This document shows positions 34,035-42,976 of a DNA stretch of 60,549 nucleotides, in pieces (the stretch's first letter is position 1; the number at the start of each line of letters is the position of its first letter). The position numbers were made by a program, and so were the translations under genes. The DNA lies in the NCBI RefSeq assembly GCF_049310905.1, contig NZ_JBMEMN010000018.1:1-60549 (forward strand), given 5' to 3'. The notes under the pieces were generated by a model. The model saw nothing but the letters and a program-made list of their open reading frames with translations, made no database searches and had not been told where the DNA came from. This DNA comes from Gudongella sp049310905 (GTDB lineage: Bacteria; Bacillota; Clostridia; Tissierellales; Tissierellaceae).

Positions 34035-35690
34035 ATGTATTTGAATTGTTTTGATGAAGTGAAGAGTATTACCAAGGAGCTTGTCAGGATTCCAAGCATT
34101 GTAAAGACAAGCGGTGAAAGCGACGTGGCAAAATGGATTTACGACTACTACATGAAACTGGACTACTTCAGGAAGAAGCCTGACCAGGTTGTATTTCAGC
34201 AGACTATCAATGACGAGATAACAAGGCACAATGCCATTGCACTGGTCAAGGGTACAAAGGGTGAATCAAACAAAACAGTGATACTTATGGGTCATATTGA
34301 TACCGTCGGTGTGGATGACTTTGGTACAAACAGGGAAGCTGCGTTTAATCCTGACAAGCTTCCGGAAGTTCTTAGAGGGATGAATGTCTCCAAAGAGGTT
34401 CTTGAAGACATAGAATCAGGTGAGTATATGTTTGGCCGAGGTTCTCTCGATATGAAGGCTGGAGTGGCTGGTCATATGTATCTGATAAAATACTTTTCCG
34501 AGAATCCAGAGGAACTTGACGGTAATCTTATAGCAATAGCAGAGTGTGATGAAGAGGACAATTCACACGGAATAATATCGGCTTTAAAGATTCTTAAGCA
34601 GTGGAAGAAGGAGCACAATCTCCAATATGTGGCTGCAATAAATGCCGATTACTCAACACCCTATCACAAGAAGGATGAAAACAGATACGTATACTTCGGT
34701 ACAATCGGCAAGTTGCTACCTTCCTTTTATGTAACTGGTAAGGAAACCCATGTTGGGGATTCATTTGGAGGATTTAATCCAAACACGCTTGTTGCAGAAA
34801 TTACAAGAAAAATTGACCTTAATCCTGAGCTTTGTGATGAAGCACAGGGAGAGGTAACCGTACCACCGACAAGTCTCAAGCAGACAGACACAAAGGTTGG
34901 CTACACTGTACAGACTCCCCTTGCAGCATACAGCTACTACAACTTCTTTACACACAGCATGAGTCCAAGGGATGTAATAGTGAAGATGAAGGAAAAAGCT
35001 GAAGAGGCATTTGATGAAGTGCTCGAGCGAATGGATGATTCCTACAAGAAATATTGTGAAATGGGAAATCATACTTATATGCCGCTTCCATATAAAAAGA
35101 GAGTATACACCTGGGAAGAGTTCTACAACGAACTTGTAACCATACATGGGGAAAAGTTCAAGCTAAATATTAGAAACTTTGCTGCTGTTCTAAATGAAAA
35201 ATATCCAGCCATGGACTTAAGAGATTTTTCAGTGGCTGTTATTCAAGAGGCTTGGAAATGGTCCGTGGACAAGTCCCCCGTTGTTGTCATTTACTACTCA
35301 TCCCTGTTCTCATCAAGAATTGAGATGACAGGAAAGACTCCAAATGAAAAGTCGCTACTTGACTCTGTAAAGGGTTCAATCGACCTTGTACAAGGGCATT
35401 CTGAAAAACCAATTGTTATAAAGATGTTCTATCCATATATTTCTGACTCAAGCTTTATGGCATTATCAGATGATCCAGACGAGCTGGTTGCTCTTGAAAA
35501 GAACATGCCCTCCTGGGGAACAAAGTACAACCACCCAATTGAGGATGTAATGGATATCAATGTGCCTGTTGTAAATATTGGAACCTATGGCAAGGACGGC
35601 CACAAGTTCACTGAAAGGGTTCATATGAAATATACCTTCGAGAATGTGACCAATATGACATGTAATACGATAAAAAGTCTGTTGGGATAG
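34035..35690 (+). CDS. rocB: RocB-like M20-family metallopeptidase
   Basis: 551 residues, the length of RocB proteins of arginine catabolism. M20 metal-binding motifs are in place: ILMGHIDTV (about 90), GRGSLDMKAG (about 140) with the bridging Asp, ECDEEDN (about 175) and the distant NADYSTPYH/ETHVGD histidines in the dimerisation region. A C-terminal EDVMDINVPVVNIGTYGKDGHK segment closes the site. It probably acts as a cytoplasmic peptidase or deacylase; the exact role of RocB is not settled. The ATG at 34035 lies 9 nt after GGAGG; the TTG at 34026 abuts it. Own promoter; proline genes follow 1.1 kb later. Confidence 0.85.
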   Translation: MYLNCFDEVKSITKELVRIPSIVKTSGESDVAKWIYDYYMKLDYFRKKPDQVVFQQTINDEITRHNAIALVKGTKGESNKTVILMGHIDTVGVDDFGTNREAAFNPDKLPEVLRGMNVSKEVLEDIESGEYMFGRGSLDMKAGVAGHMYLIKYFSENPEELDGNLIAIAECDEEDNSHGIISALKILKQWKKEHNLQYVAAINADYSTPYHKKDENRYVYFGTIGKLLPSFYVTGKETHVGDSFGGFNPNTLVAEITRKIDLNPELCDEAQGEVTVPPTSLKQTDTKVGYTVQTPLAAYSYYNFFTHSMSPRDVIVKMKEKAEEAFDEVLERMDDSYKKYCEMGNHTYMPLPYKKRVYTWEEFYNELVTIHGEKFKLNIRNFAAVLNEKYPAMDLRDFSVAVIQEAWKWSVDKSPVVVIYYSSLFSSRIEMTGKTPNEKSLLDSVKGSIDLVQGHSEKPIVIKMFYPYISDSSFMALSDDPDELVALEKNMPSWGTKYNHPIEDVMDINVPVVNIGTYGKDGHKFTERVHMKYTFENVTNMTCNTIKSLLG

Positions 35691-35774
35691 AAAAAAATTC
35701 GATGTAACCTAAATGTAACTATACTCCCTCTTTCTAATGGGTATAAGAATTATATGGGAGGGGGAGTATTACTT

Positions 35775-36623
35775 ATGAATAAAAAGACATTATCCATACT
35801 TATGGCACTTGTCCTGATTATAGCATCAGGTTCAACTGTATTTGGTGATATACAAGATAAACTAGACGGTCATTGGGCTGAGAATACAATAGACAAAACT
35901 TTTGCGAGCCATTACTTTCCATATCTTGCCAGGGATGATTTTCAAAACTTCCAGCCTGATAGCGAAATTTTAAGGGAGAGTTTTACTCTTTCTTTGGCAT
36001 CATTGTGCAAGGAAGAGGGTTATACTGTTTTAGGAATTGAAACTCCAGGAGCACTTACAAGAAAAGCAATGGTGAGAATTATAGGAAATAGGCTGATGGA
36101 AATTGGTCTAGATTCAGCAGAAGGTCATAGTCTTCCATTTATGGATATATCATCAATGGATAACGAAGCAATTAATTCCCTGAAGCTGCTTCACAGGGAA
36201 GGCATTGTAAAGGGTGAGAGCAACAGTGTTTTCAATCCGGGTAGGAATCTGACACAGGCTGAAGCTATAATTGTACTTCAGAGGACCCAGTCTGCCATTA
36301 GAGGTTATAAGGAAATTGAGTTCAGGACCCTTGGAGTCACCCAGAACTACACCAACCAAGAGGAGGTTGTAACACGAGTATCTGACAATGTTGTGAATTT
36401 GGTTATAACCAAGGAGTTTCCAACACCTGGATATACAATATCCGTCGAGAACATTCTAAGAGAAGATGGGTACTACAAGGTCCACTTTAAGATAACACCA
36501 CCAGATCCAGATACAATCCTAGCTCAGGTAATAACATACAAGACAATTACCATTGAAATAAGCAAGGAAGAGCTGGGAGAGCCACCATATGATTTTGTGG
36601 TTGAAGGTTTCAGGGATATGTAA
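35775..36623 (+). CDS. SLH-like protein with PrcB-type C-terminal domain
   Basis: 282 residues. Signal peptide (about 1-25), then two or three divergent SLH units (HWAENTIDKTFASHYFPYLARDD is the first, split here; LLHREGIVKGESNSVFNPGRN the last, to about 175). The C-terminal domain (about 185-282) resembles the PrcB C-terminal domain (ITKEFPTPGYTISVENI, then VHFKITPPDPDTILAQVITYK). PrcB partners the surface protease PrtP in spirochaetes; here a binding role at the surface is inferred only. The ATG at 35775 lies 8 nt after a GGGAGGGGGAG ribosome binding site; an earlier in-frame ATG at 35754 precedes that site and is unlikely. Confidence 0.75.
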   Translation: MNKKTLSILMALVLIIASGSTVFGDIQDKLDGHWAENTIDKTFASHYFPYLARDDFQNFQPDSEILRESFTLSLASLCKEEGYTVLGIETPGALTRKAMVRIIGNRLMEIGLDSAEGHSLPFMDISSMDNEAINSLKLLHREGIVKGESNSVFNPGRNLTQAEAIIVLQRTQSAIRGYKEIEFRTLGVTQNYTNQEEVVTRVSDNVVNLVITKEFPTPGYTISVENILREDGYYKVHFKITPPDPDTILAQVITYKTITIEISKEELGEPPYDFVVEGFRDM

Positions 36624-36640
36624 ATAATGATTAGTGATTG

Positions 36641-36665
36641 CCGCAGGATTTCCTGCGGTATTTTT
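36641..36665 (+). terminator. Rho-independent terminator
   Basis: CCGCAGG-attt-CCTGCGG followed by TATTTTT. Confidence 0.85.
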
Positions 36666-36772
36666 ACGAGCTGATTTAGCGCTTTAACAGAAAGGGACAG
36701 TATGGTAAAATCTATGTATAAGAAAATCGATTCTTACTCTAGATTCAACTAGTTTTCTTTATTTCAATTTTC

Positions 36773-36781
36773 TGATATAAT
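36773..36781 (+). promoter_or_regulatory. Extended -10 promoter of the proAB genes
   Basis: TGATATAAT (TG-N-TATAAT), 37 bp before proA. No T-box or other leader structure is evident. Confidence 0.5.
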
Positions 36782-36818
36782 TAAGGTTAATTATTTTTGC
36801 AATAAAGGAGGGGAAGAA

Positions 36819-38060
36819 ATGATCAGTTTAGCTGAAAAGGGCAACATCTTAAAGGAATCTGAAAAAAAACTTGCCGTTGCTTCAACCCATGAGAAGAACA
36901 TTGCTCTTAAGGAAGTTGCACATTCAATAGACCAGAGCAGGGAATTTATCCTTAAGGCCAATTCCTTGGATGTTGAAAATGCAAGATTGTCAGGAATGAA
37001 GGAAGGCCTCGTAGACAGGCTTATGCTGGACCATGGAAGGATTGATGGAATCATTGAAAGTCTTTATACGGTGATCAAGCTTCCCGATCCAATATGGAAA
37101 TCCGACAGGGTATGGACCCTGGAAAACGGACTTACAATATCAAAAATGACAGTGCCTCTGGGAGTAATAGGAATAGTTTACGAGTCCAGGCCAAACGTTA
37201 CAGTTGACGCATTTGGGCTTGCTCTGAAATCAGGTAATGCAATTCTTCTAAGGGGAAGCTCGACGGCCATCCATTCAAATGTCGCTCTGGTAAAGGCTAT
37301 AAAGGAAGGCTTGCAAAAGACTGAAATTCCTGAGGGCGTTGTTGAATTTATAAACGATACTGACAGGGATCTGGTGCTGGAAATGCTAAAGAGCAACGAC
37401 TTTTTGGACCTGGTTATACCAAGGGGAAGTGGAGCATTGATAGATTTTGTAGTTAAGAATGCCACGGTACCTACACTTCAGACCGGTGAGGGAAACTGTC
37501 ATGTATATATAGATGATACAGCTAATCTCCATGACGGAGTAAAGATTGTGGTAAATGCCAAGACCCAGAGGGTCGGTGTATGCAATGCATGTGAAACTCT
37601 TCTTGTGAACAGGAAGGTTGCAAAGGAGTTTCTACCAATGGCCTATGAAGCACTAAAGGACAAGGTTGAACTGAGGGCCGATGAGGAAACAAGGGAAGTG
37701 ATCCCTGCAAAATCTGCAACTGAAGAGGACTGGGCAACTGAATTCCTTGATTTCATTCTTGCAATAAAAGTTGTGGAGGATGTGGATGAGGCAATAGACC
37801 ATATAAATAAATATGGTACGAAACACTCAGAGTCCATAATAACTGAAACTCTGGGCAACGCCCTTAAGTTCCAGCGGGAAGTGGATGCATCCACGGTTTA
37901 TGTAAATGCATCAACAAGATTTACAGATGGCGGTGAGTTTGGCTTTGGAGCTGAAATGGGAATAAGTACCCAGAAGACCCATGCACGGGGGCCCGTTGGA
38001 CTTGAACAGCTTGTAACAAACAAATACCTTGTTATGGGTCAGGGACAAACCAGAAAGTAG
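36819..38060 (+). CDS. proA: Gamma-glutamyl phosphate reductase
   Basis: 413 residues, full length. Second step of proline synthesis: NADPH-dependent reduction of glutamyl 5-phosphate to glutamate semialdehyde. Aldehyde-dehydrogenase-type motifs are present: GVIGIVYESRPNVTVDA, LRGSSTAIHSN, the region around the catalytic Cys (RVGVCNACETLL), and the C-terminal FTDGGEFGFGAEMGISTQKTHARGP, split between strands of the family signature. It is followed 7 bp later by proB, the reverse of the common proB-proA order. Confidence 0.96.
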   Translation: MISLAEKGNILKESEKKLAVASTHEKNIALKEVAHSIDQSREFILKANSLDVENARLSGMKEGLVDRLMLDHGRIDGIIESLYTVIKLPDPIWKSDRVWTLENGLTISKMTVPLGVIGIVYESRPNVTVDAFGLALKSGNAILLRGSSTAIHSNVALVKAIKEGLQKTEIPEGVVEFINDTDRDLVLEMLKSNDFLDLVIPRGSGALIDFVVKNATVPTLQTGEGNCHVYIDDTANLHDGVKIVVNAKTQRVGVCNACETLLVNRKVAKEFLPMAYEALKDKVELRADEETREVIPAKSATEEDWATEFLDFILAIKVVEDVDEAIDHINKYGTKHSESIITETLGNALKFQREVDASTVYVNASTRFTDGGEFGFGAEMGISTQKTHARGPVGLEQLVTNKYLVMGQGQTRK

Positions 38061-38067
38061 GAATATT

Positions 38068-38865
38068 ATGGACGATAGAATAATAAGAAATGCAAATAAA
38101 ATTGTGATAAAGGTGGGGTCAAGCACCCTTACAAGTAAGGACGGAACCATCGACAAGGATTTTCTTGAGAATTTTATTCTTCAGGTCAAAACCTTGATGG
38201 AACAGGGCAAAAAGATAATAATAGTATCATCTGGTGCCCGGATTGCGGGAGTTGCGACACTTGGCAAATGGTCAAGGCAACAGGATATCCATTACAAGCA
38301 GGCACTCTGTTCAATCGGACAGGTGGAGCTGATGGATTCATACAGAAGGATTTTCAACAAGCATGGAATACACGTTGGGCAGATTCTCCTCACCAAGGAG
38401 GATTTTGATCACAGCGAAAGAACCTTGAATATCAGAAATACACTGTTTACCCTTATCGATGAGGGAGTTGTACCAATAGTTAATGAAAACGACACCATAA
38501 GCGTGGATGAAATAAAAATTGGTGACAACGACATGCTGGCTGCCTACACAACAGTAGTTTGGGGAGGAGAACTTCTGACTATATTAAGTGATATTGAAGG
38601 AATATACAACTGTAATCCTTCTGAGAACGAAGATGCATGCCTGATAGATGTTGTGGAGGATGTTGACAAGCTTGAGGATGAAATCTCAATTGGGGAGACA
38701 AGCTCCTTTGGAACAGGTGGAATCAAGACAAAGCTTAAAGCTGCAAAGATGGTTAACGCCTACGGGATACCTATGATAGTGGCACACGGAAAAACCAAGG
38801 ATATAATAACACAGATATCAGCAGGAGAGAAAAAAGGGACACTGTTTCTTCCCAGGAATGCATAG
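38068..38865 (+). CDS. proB: Glutamate 5-kinase, short form without PUA domain
   Basis: 265 residues: an amino-acid-kinase domain only (KIVIKVGSSTLTSKDG, VSSGARIAGVATLG, VPIVNENDTISVDEI, FGTGGIKTKLKAAKM), without the C-terminal PUA domain of the 367-residue E. coli enzyme. It phosphorylates glutamate, the committed, proline-inhibited step. The ATG at 38068, 7 bp after the proA stop, is chosen; a longer frame reaches back into proA but lacks a ribosome binding site. A hairpin overlaps its stop codon. Confidence 0.94.
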   Translation: MDDRIIRNANKIVIKVGSSTLTSKDGTIDKDFLENFILQVKTLMEQGKKIIIVSSGARIAGVATLGKWSRQQDIHYKQALCSIGQVELMDSYRRIFNKHGIHVGQILLTKEDFDHSERTLNIRNTLFTLIDEGVVPIVNENDTISVDEIKIGDNDMLAAYTTVVWGGELLTILSDIEGIYNCNPSENEDACLIDVVEDVDKLEDEISIGETSSFGTGGIKTKLKAAKMVNAYGIPMIVAHGKTKDIITQISAGEKKGTLFLPRNA

Positions 38866-38878
38866 ACTTCCTGGGAAG
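38848..38878 (+). terminator. Hairpin across the proB stop, without U-tract
   Basis: Perfect 11-bp arms CTTCCCAGGAA/TTCCTGGGAAG. No T-run follows, so it may be an RNA stability element or attenuator rather than a full terminator, leaving murJ partly co-transcribed. Confidence 0.5.
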
Positions 38879-38909
38879 TCCTGTAATTTAGACTAAAGGG
38901 GAAGTTAGC

Positions 38910-40415
38910 ATGATGTCCTTTCAGACAATTAGAAAACAAACACAGGATATATTGACTTTTGGGTTGCTTGCAAGGCTGTTGAACTTCCTTAAGGGAGTTC
39001 TACTGGCCTTTTTTATAGGAGCTACATTCAGAACTGACACATACCTTGTGGCCTTTTCTGCATCAGTATTTCTAATTGGTATAGTGGCAGATTCATTGAT
39101 AGTTTCACTTATTCCGATCTATCATCAGATAGACCGGAGGGATGGGAAAAAGGGCAGATTTGAGTTTACACACAACCTTATTTCCTACTGGACAATCCTT
39201 GGACTAGTCCTAATGATTCTGAATTTCATTCTGGCACCTGCAATAGTAAGGTTATTCGGTCCTGGATTTGGACCTGAAGGTTATAACCAGTCGGTGAGAC
39301 TTTTCATGTACGGTGCACCCATTGTAATGGCTCATGTGTATAGAGCCATTTTTGGTGGATATCTCCAAAGCCAGCACCTGTTCAGGGCAGGAGCCAAGGG
39401 CGGAGTTGCAAATGCACTTATATATATTGTATATCTAACACTTTTGAGCAGGTTCTTTGGACTCGAAGGCCTTATGATAACAGGAATTATTGCAGTTGGT
39501 GCTCAGGCATACATGCTTGCAAAGCCGGTTTTTAAAAAACAGGGTTACAGGTATAAGCCAATTCTTATGACCAAGGATAGGAACATTATAAGACTTAACA
39601 GATTTTTGTTCCCAATAGTAATCGGTCTTGGTATAAACCAGCTTAATCAGGCTGTTGACAACGCCGTCGGATCATTTCTTGCTGAAGGTACAATTGCAGA
39701 GTTAACCTATGCAAAAGATATAATCGACCTGTTTGTAGGAGTTGTTGTTATGGCTCTTGTTACAGCGATTTTTCCTGTGATTTCAGAGAAGGATCACAGA
39801 ATAGACAAGGAGGAAGTGGATCAGTCCTTAAGGTACTCACTTAGGCTTATTACAATGGTGGTTGTACCAGCCACCGTAATGCTTCTTGTTATGGCAGAGC
39901 CAATTGTTAGGATGTTTTATCAAAGAGGTGAATTTACCACCCAGGCTACGGAAGCAACAGCACTTTTACTTGTTTACTATTCCATAGGAATAATTGGAAT
40001 GAGCCTGATGCTACTTGTAACAAGACTTTATTATGCCAATGAAAATACAACTATGCCAATATTTATTGCAGCATTTGCACTTGTTTTAAATCTTATACTC
40101 AATATAGTGTTGGTATTGCTTATGGGACCGGGAGGAATTGCTCTTGGGAGCAGTCTTTCTGTGATAATTGTAGCCATCTATGGAGTGTATGACCTCGATA
40201 AGCGGATGGATTTCCTCCAGTGGAAGGATCTTACACTTAGATCCCTGAAGGTAATACTTGCCGGTGTGATGATGGCATCGGTTCTAGTGATAACAATGTC
40301 CAGTGTAACCTATTACCTTGGAGAGACACTCCTTGCAAGCATTGTAATGGTGGTTCTTGGAGCTGTTCTTGGGTTAGGAACATTCTTTGGGGTAGTTTTT
40401 GTAACCAGAGCGTAG
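38910..40415 (+). CDS. murJ: MurJ/MviN lipid II flippase
   Basis: 501 residues with about 13-14 membrane helices and MviN/MurJ motifs (LLARLLNFLKGVLLAFFIGATFRTD at residues about 14-38, NQLNQAVDNAVGSFLAEGTIAEL split near 245-265, YQRGEFT near 340). It flips lipid-linked peptidoglycan precursor across the membrane. It starts at the ATG at 38910 or 38913 behind AGGGGAAG. It lies between proB and an aminotransferase gene with gaps of 44 and 27 bp. Some clostridial MurJ homologues serve surface glycan export instead, so lipid II as substrate is inferred from family. Confidence 0.87.
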   Translation: MMSFQTIRKQTQDILTFGLLARLLNFLKGVLLAFFIGATFRTDTYLVAFSASVFLIGIVADSLIVSLIPIYHQIDRRDGKKGRFEFTHNLISYWTILGLVLMILNFILAPAIVRLFGPGFGPEGYNQSVRLFMYGAPIVMAHVYRAIFGGYLQSQHLFRAGAKGGVANALIYIVYLTLLSRFFGLEGLMITGIIAVGAQAYMLAKPVFKKQGYRYKPILMTKDRNIIRLNRFLFPIVIGLGINQLNQAVDNAVGSFLAEGTIAELTYAKDIIDLFVGVVVMALVTAIFPVISEKDHRIDKEEVDQSLRYSLRLITMVVVPATVMLLVMAEPIVRMFYQRGEFTTQATEATALLLVYYSIGIIGMSLMLLVTRLYYANENTTMPIFIAAFALVLNLILNIVLVLLMGPGGIALGSSLSVIIVAIYGVYDLDKRMDFLQWKDLTLRSLKVILAGVMMASVLVITMSSVTYYLGETLLASIVMVVLGAVLGLGTFFGVVFVTRA

Positions 40416-40442
40416 ATTTCAGTTTGGATGGAGGAAAAAGTG

Positions 40443-41603
40443 ATGAAAAATTCTCATATAGCAAAAAGATACTGGGATGCGGATGAGAGTCAGCTGGCTG
40501 CAAGTGCTGATTTGGCTGCATCCATGGATGACCTTATAAACTTTACCATCGGTGATCCTGATATTATAACAGATGAAAGAATAATTCAGGGGGCATTTGA
40601 GGATGCCAAGGCTGGATACACAAGATATACGGAATCAGTTGGTTTAAAGGAACTAAGAGAGGAAATTGCAAAGTATTACAAGGACGAATACAATCATAAG
40701 GTTGGGCTTGATGAGATTATGGTAACCACAAGTGCTTGTCAGGGAATGTGGCTTGTTCTGGAGGCTATTCTTGATGAAGGGGATGAGGTGATTATACCTT
40801 CGCCCTATTTTCCGCCATATTCTGATCAGGTTAAACTTGCGGGTGGAGTGTCAGTGTATCTTCCTCTAGAAGAAGATGAGGATTATCAACTTAATGTGGA
40901 GAAGTTGGAACAGTTGATTACCAAGAAAACGAAGGCTGTAATAATAAATACACCAAACAATCCAATTGGAAGCTGTTTAAGCAGGGAAACCCTGGAGAAG
41001 ATTGGAGAGATGGCAGGGAAGCACGATATTCTCGTAATTGCCGATGATATCTACACACTTTACAGCTACGAAATGCCTTTTATTCCAACAGCAACACTTC
41101 AAGGACTGGCAGAAAGAACCATCACACTCGGAAGCTTTTCAAAGGATTATGCCATGACTGGATGGAGAATTGGATATATCATTGCCAAGCCAGAGTTTAT
41201 TGGAGTAATAAAGTCAATAAATGAAAATAATGTGTATTCTGCTCCTTCAATTTCTCAAAGGGCAGCTATCCATGCCTTGAGACTAAGGAAGGAAATTCAG
41301 CCTGGGCTTCTTCAGGAATTTAAAAAGAGAAGTTATTATGCATATGAAAGACTAAACAAGCTTAAGGGAGTCCATGTGATGGAACCAAAGGGAACATTTT
41401 ACCTTTTTCCCAATATCAAGGAAACGGGACTTACTTCAGCCCAGATAACAGAAAAACTTATAAAGGAAGCACACGTCGCAGTTGTTCCAGGAAGCGCATT
41501 CGGACCTGGAGGAGAGGGGTACTTGAGGATTGCAGTCACCCTTGGAGTCGAGAAGATGGCCGAGGCTTTTGATAGAATTGAAGAAATGGATATTTTCAGA
41601 TAA
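40443..41603 (+). CDS. PLP-dependent class I/II aminotransferase
   Basis: 386 residues, fold-type I. The Schiff-base lysine is in GSFSKDYAMTGWRIGY; substrate and phosphate-binding motifs include TTSACQGMW, NTPNNPIG and the C-terminal GYLRIAVT with the arginine that binds the substrate carboxylate. It transfers amino groups to a 2-oxo acid; substrate is not clear (aspartate, alanine, aromatic or serine-type). The ATG at 40443 lies 8 nt after GGAGG; an upstream in-frame ATG at 40428 precedes that site. A 2-hydroxyacid dehydrogenase follows 12 bp later, so the pair may interconvert an amino acid, its oxo acid and the hydroxy acid. Confidence 0.9.
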   Translation: MKNSHIAKRYWDADESQLAASADLAASMDDLINFTIGDPDIITDERIIQGAFEDAKAGYTRYTESVGLKELREEIAKYYKDEYNHKVGLDEIMVTTSACQGMWLVLEAILDEGDEVIIPSPYFPPYSDQVKLAGGVSVYLPLEEDEDYQLNVEKLEQLITKKTKAVIINTPNNPIGSCLSRETLEKIGEMAGKHDILVIADDIYTLYSYEMPFIPTATLQGLAERTITLGSFSKDYAMTGWRIGYIIAKPEFIGVIKSINENNVYSAPSISQRAAIHALRLRKEIQPGLLQEFKKRSYYAYERLNKLKGVHVMEPKGTFYLFPNIKETGLTSAQITEKLIKEAHVAVVPGSAFGPGGEGYLRIAVTLGVEKMAEAFDRIEEMDIFR

Positions 41604-41615
41604 GGAGGAATTCAT

Positions 41616-42590
41616 TTGAAAAAGGTTGTTCTTGTTGGTGTACCTGGAATGAATGATGAAGAGGTCGAGAATCTTGAACAATATATTAGGGAAGAAGGTG
41701 TGGAGGAGTTTTCATTCCTTGGAAAGCCGGTTCTTTCAAGAGATGAGGCTTTGGAAAAGTTAAAGGATGCTGATATTCTGGTAACCTGGGATCAAAGAAT
41801 GGATGACGAGCTTTACAAGGAGCTTAACCTTACAGCATTTTGTGCTGCAAGCACCGGCTTTGACGCTGCTGATATTGAAGCTGCAACCAGGAATGGAGTA
41901 ATAGTAACAAATGCAAAGGATTACTGCGTGGATGAGGTGTCTGCCCATGCGGTTATGCTGCTTCTTGCCTGTGGAAGAAGATTGTATCATGTAACTGAAA
42001 ATGTGAAGGAAAACGTCTGGAGCGTAAAGGGAATCGGAAATGTAAAGAGATTTGCTGATTCAACTGTGGGTATTTTTGCATTTGGTTCAATTGCAAGGGG
42101 AGTTGCCGAAAAGCTTAAAGGCTTTGGAGTCAGGATGATTTCCTATGACCCATACGTCGATGAAGAGATTATGAAAGAGTACGGGGTCCAGAAGGTCGAT
42201 TTCGATACTCTTCTTGTGGAATCTGATTATATTACAATGCACTCGCCGCTTACAGAGGATACAAAAGGAATTTTTTCCAGAGATGCTTTTGAAAAGACAA
42301 AGGACAGCCTGGTAATTGTAAATACTTCAAGGGGTGGGGTGATTGACCAGGCTGCGATGTATGAAATGCTGAAGAATGGCAAGATCATGGCGGCAGGTCT
42401 GGATGTTCTCCTTAATGAGCCCCCTACAGAGGCTGAGAAGGGCTTGATGGGGCTTTCCAATGTAATAGTAACACCTCACAGCGCATACTTCTCAGACGAG
42501 GCTCAGGAGCAGCAGCTGAGGATTACGGCAAGGGATGTCGGAAGGATTGCAAGAGGGGAAAGACCGGTTAATTTGAGAAACAGTGTCTAA
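41616..42590 (+). CDS. D-isomer 2-hydroxyacid dehydrogenase
   Basis: 324 residues. NAD-binding core with a modified glycine motif (GIFAFGSIARGVAEKL, in place of GxGxxG), and the three catalytic residues in TSRGGVID (Arg), NEPP (Glu) and TPHSAYFS (His). Starts with TTG at 6 nt after AAGGAGG, which overlaps the aminotransferase stop. Family members reduce glyoxylate/hydroxypyruvate, phenylpyruvate or 2-oxoisocaproate. A hydroxypyruvate role would fit the D-serine dehydratase and glycerate kinase genes nearby, but this is inference. Hairpin repeats begin right after the stop. Confidence 0.9.
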   Translation: MKKVVLVGVPGMNDEEVENLEQYIREEGVEEFSFLGKPVLSRDEALEKLKDADILVTWDQRMDDELYKELNLTAFCAASTGFDAADIEAATRNGVIVTNAKDYCVDEVSAHAVMLLLACGRRLYHVTENVKENVWSVKGIGNVKRFADSTVGIFAFGSIARGVAEKLKGFGVRMISYDPYVDEEIMKEYGVQKVDFDTLLVESDYITMHSPLTEDTKGIFSRDAFEKTKDSLVIVNTSRGGVIDQAAMYEMLKNGKIMAAGLDVLLNEPPTEAEKGLMGLSNVIVTPHSAYFSDEAQEQQLRITARDVGRIARGERPVNLRNSV

Positions 42591-42608
42591 TCCACAAATC
42601 TCAATTCA

Positions 42609-42666
42609 TACCCTGTCAATGAATTCATTAAAAATCATTGATTTTATGAATTCTATTGCTGGGCAC
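42609..42666 (+). repeat. Hairpin repeat family 2, copy 1
   Basis: Starts TACCCTGTCAATGAA and ends TTCTATTGCTGGGCAC; 58 bp. The ends are imperfect inverted repeats and the centre forms a strong GAATTCAT...ATGAATTC hairpin. A second copy lies at 42712. Confidence 0.75.
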
Positions 42667-42689
42667 ATGCAAATCACAATTAAAAGACA

Positions 42690-42811
42690 AGATCCTTCAC
42701 ATTCGTTCAGGTACCCTATCAATGAAATATCTCAAAATCAAAGATTTTGGATAGTTCTATTGCCGGGCACTTATGACAGAATGATTGTCACTCTGAGCCT
42801 GCGAAGAGTCT
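42690..42811 (+). repeat. Hairpin repeat family 1, copy A (interrupted)
   Basis: Left half AGATCCTTCACATTCGTTCAGG (given here in the pieces AGATCCTTCAC and ATTCGTTCAGG) at 42690-42711 and right half ATGACAGAATGATTGTCACT...GAGCCTGCGAAGAGTCT at 42773-42811. They match the uninterrupted copies B and C but are separated by a 61-bp family 2 element. The surrounding 42591-42976 contains no gene. Confidence 0.8.
42712..42772 (+). repeat. Hairpin repeat family 2, copy 2, inserted in family 1
   Basis: Ends TACCCTATCAATGAA and TTCTATTGCCGGGCAC match copy 1. The middle differs in sequence but again forms a hairpin (AAAATC...GATTTT). It sits between TTCAGG and ATGACAGAATG of family 1 copy A. Confidence 0.78.
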
Positions 42812-42874
42812 ATGCTTCTTAAATTATTTGAGACAAGAATAATCGAATTGAATAAATGAATTCAGTAAAGAGTA

Positions 42875-42935
42875 AGATCCTTCACATTCGTTCAGGATAA
42901 CAGAATGATTTTCACTCTGAGCCTGCGAAGAGTCT
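42875..42935 (+). repeat. Hairpin repeat family 1, copy B
   Basis: Intact 61-bp copy: AGATCCTTCAC...TTCAGGATAACAGAATGATTTTCACTCTGAG-type sequence ending GCGAAGAGTCT. Left and right ends are imperfect inverted repeats (AGA-CTTC-TCAG-TGA pattern). It lies 41 bp before the GIY-YIG start. Confidence 0.85.
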
Positions 42936-42976
42936 ATGCATCTTTGATGCGATAAAAAAAGTACAGAGGTGGTACC

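Noticed and set aside
36667..36818. T-box or other leader riboswitch before proA
   Set aside because: No T-box sequence (TGGNACCGCG), no long stem and no terminator near the gene.
38029..38067. Longer N-terminus for proB starting inside proA
   Set aside because: No ribosome binding site, and the kinase domain begins right after the ATG at 38068.
42583..42822. 79-codon ORF after the dehydrogenase gene
   Set aside because: It is made entirely of the two hairpin repeat families, has no ribosome binding site and overlaps the preceding gene.
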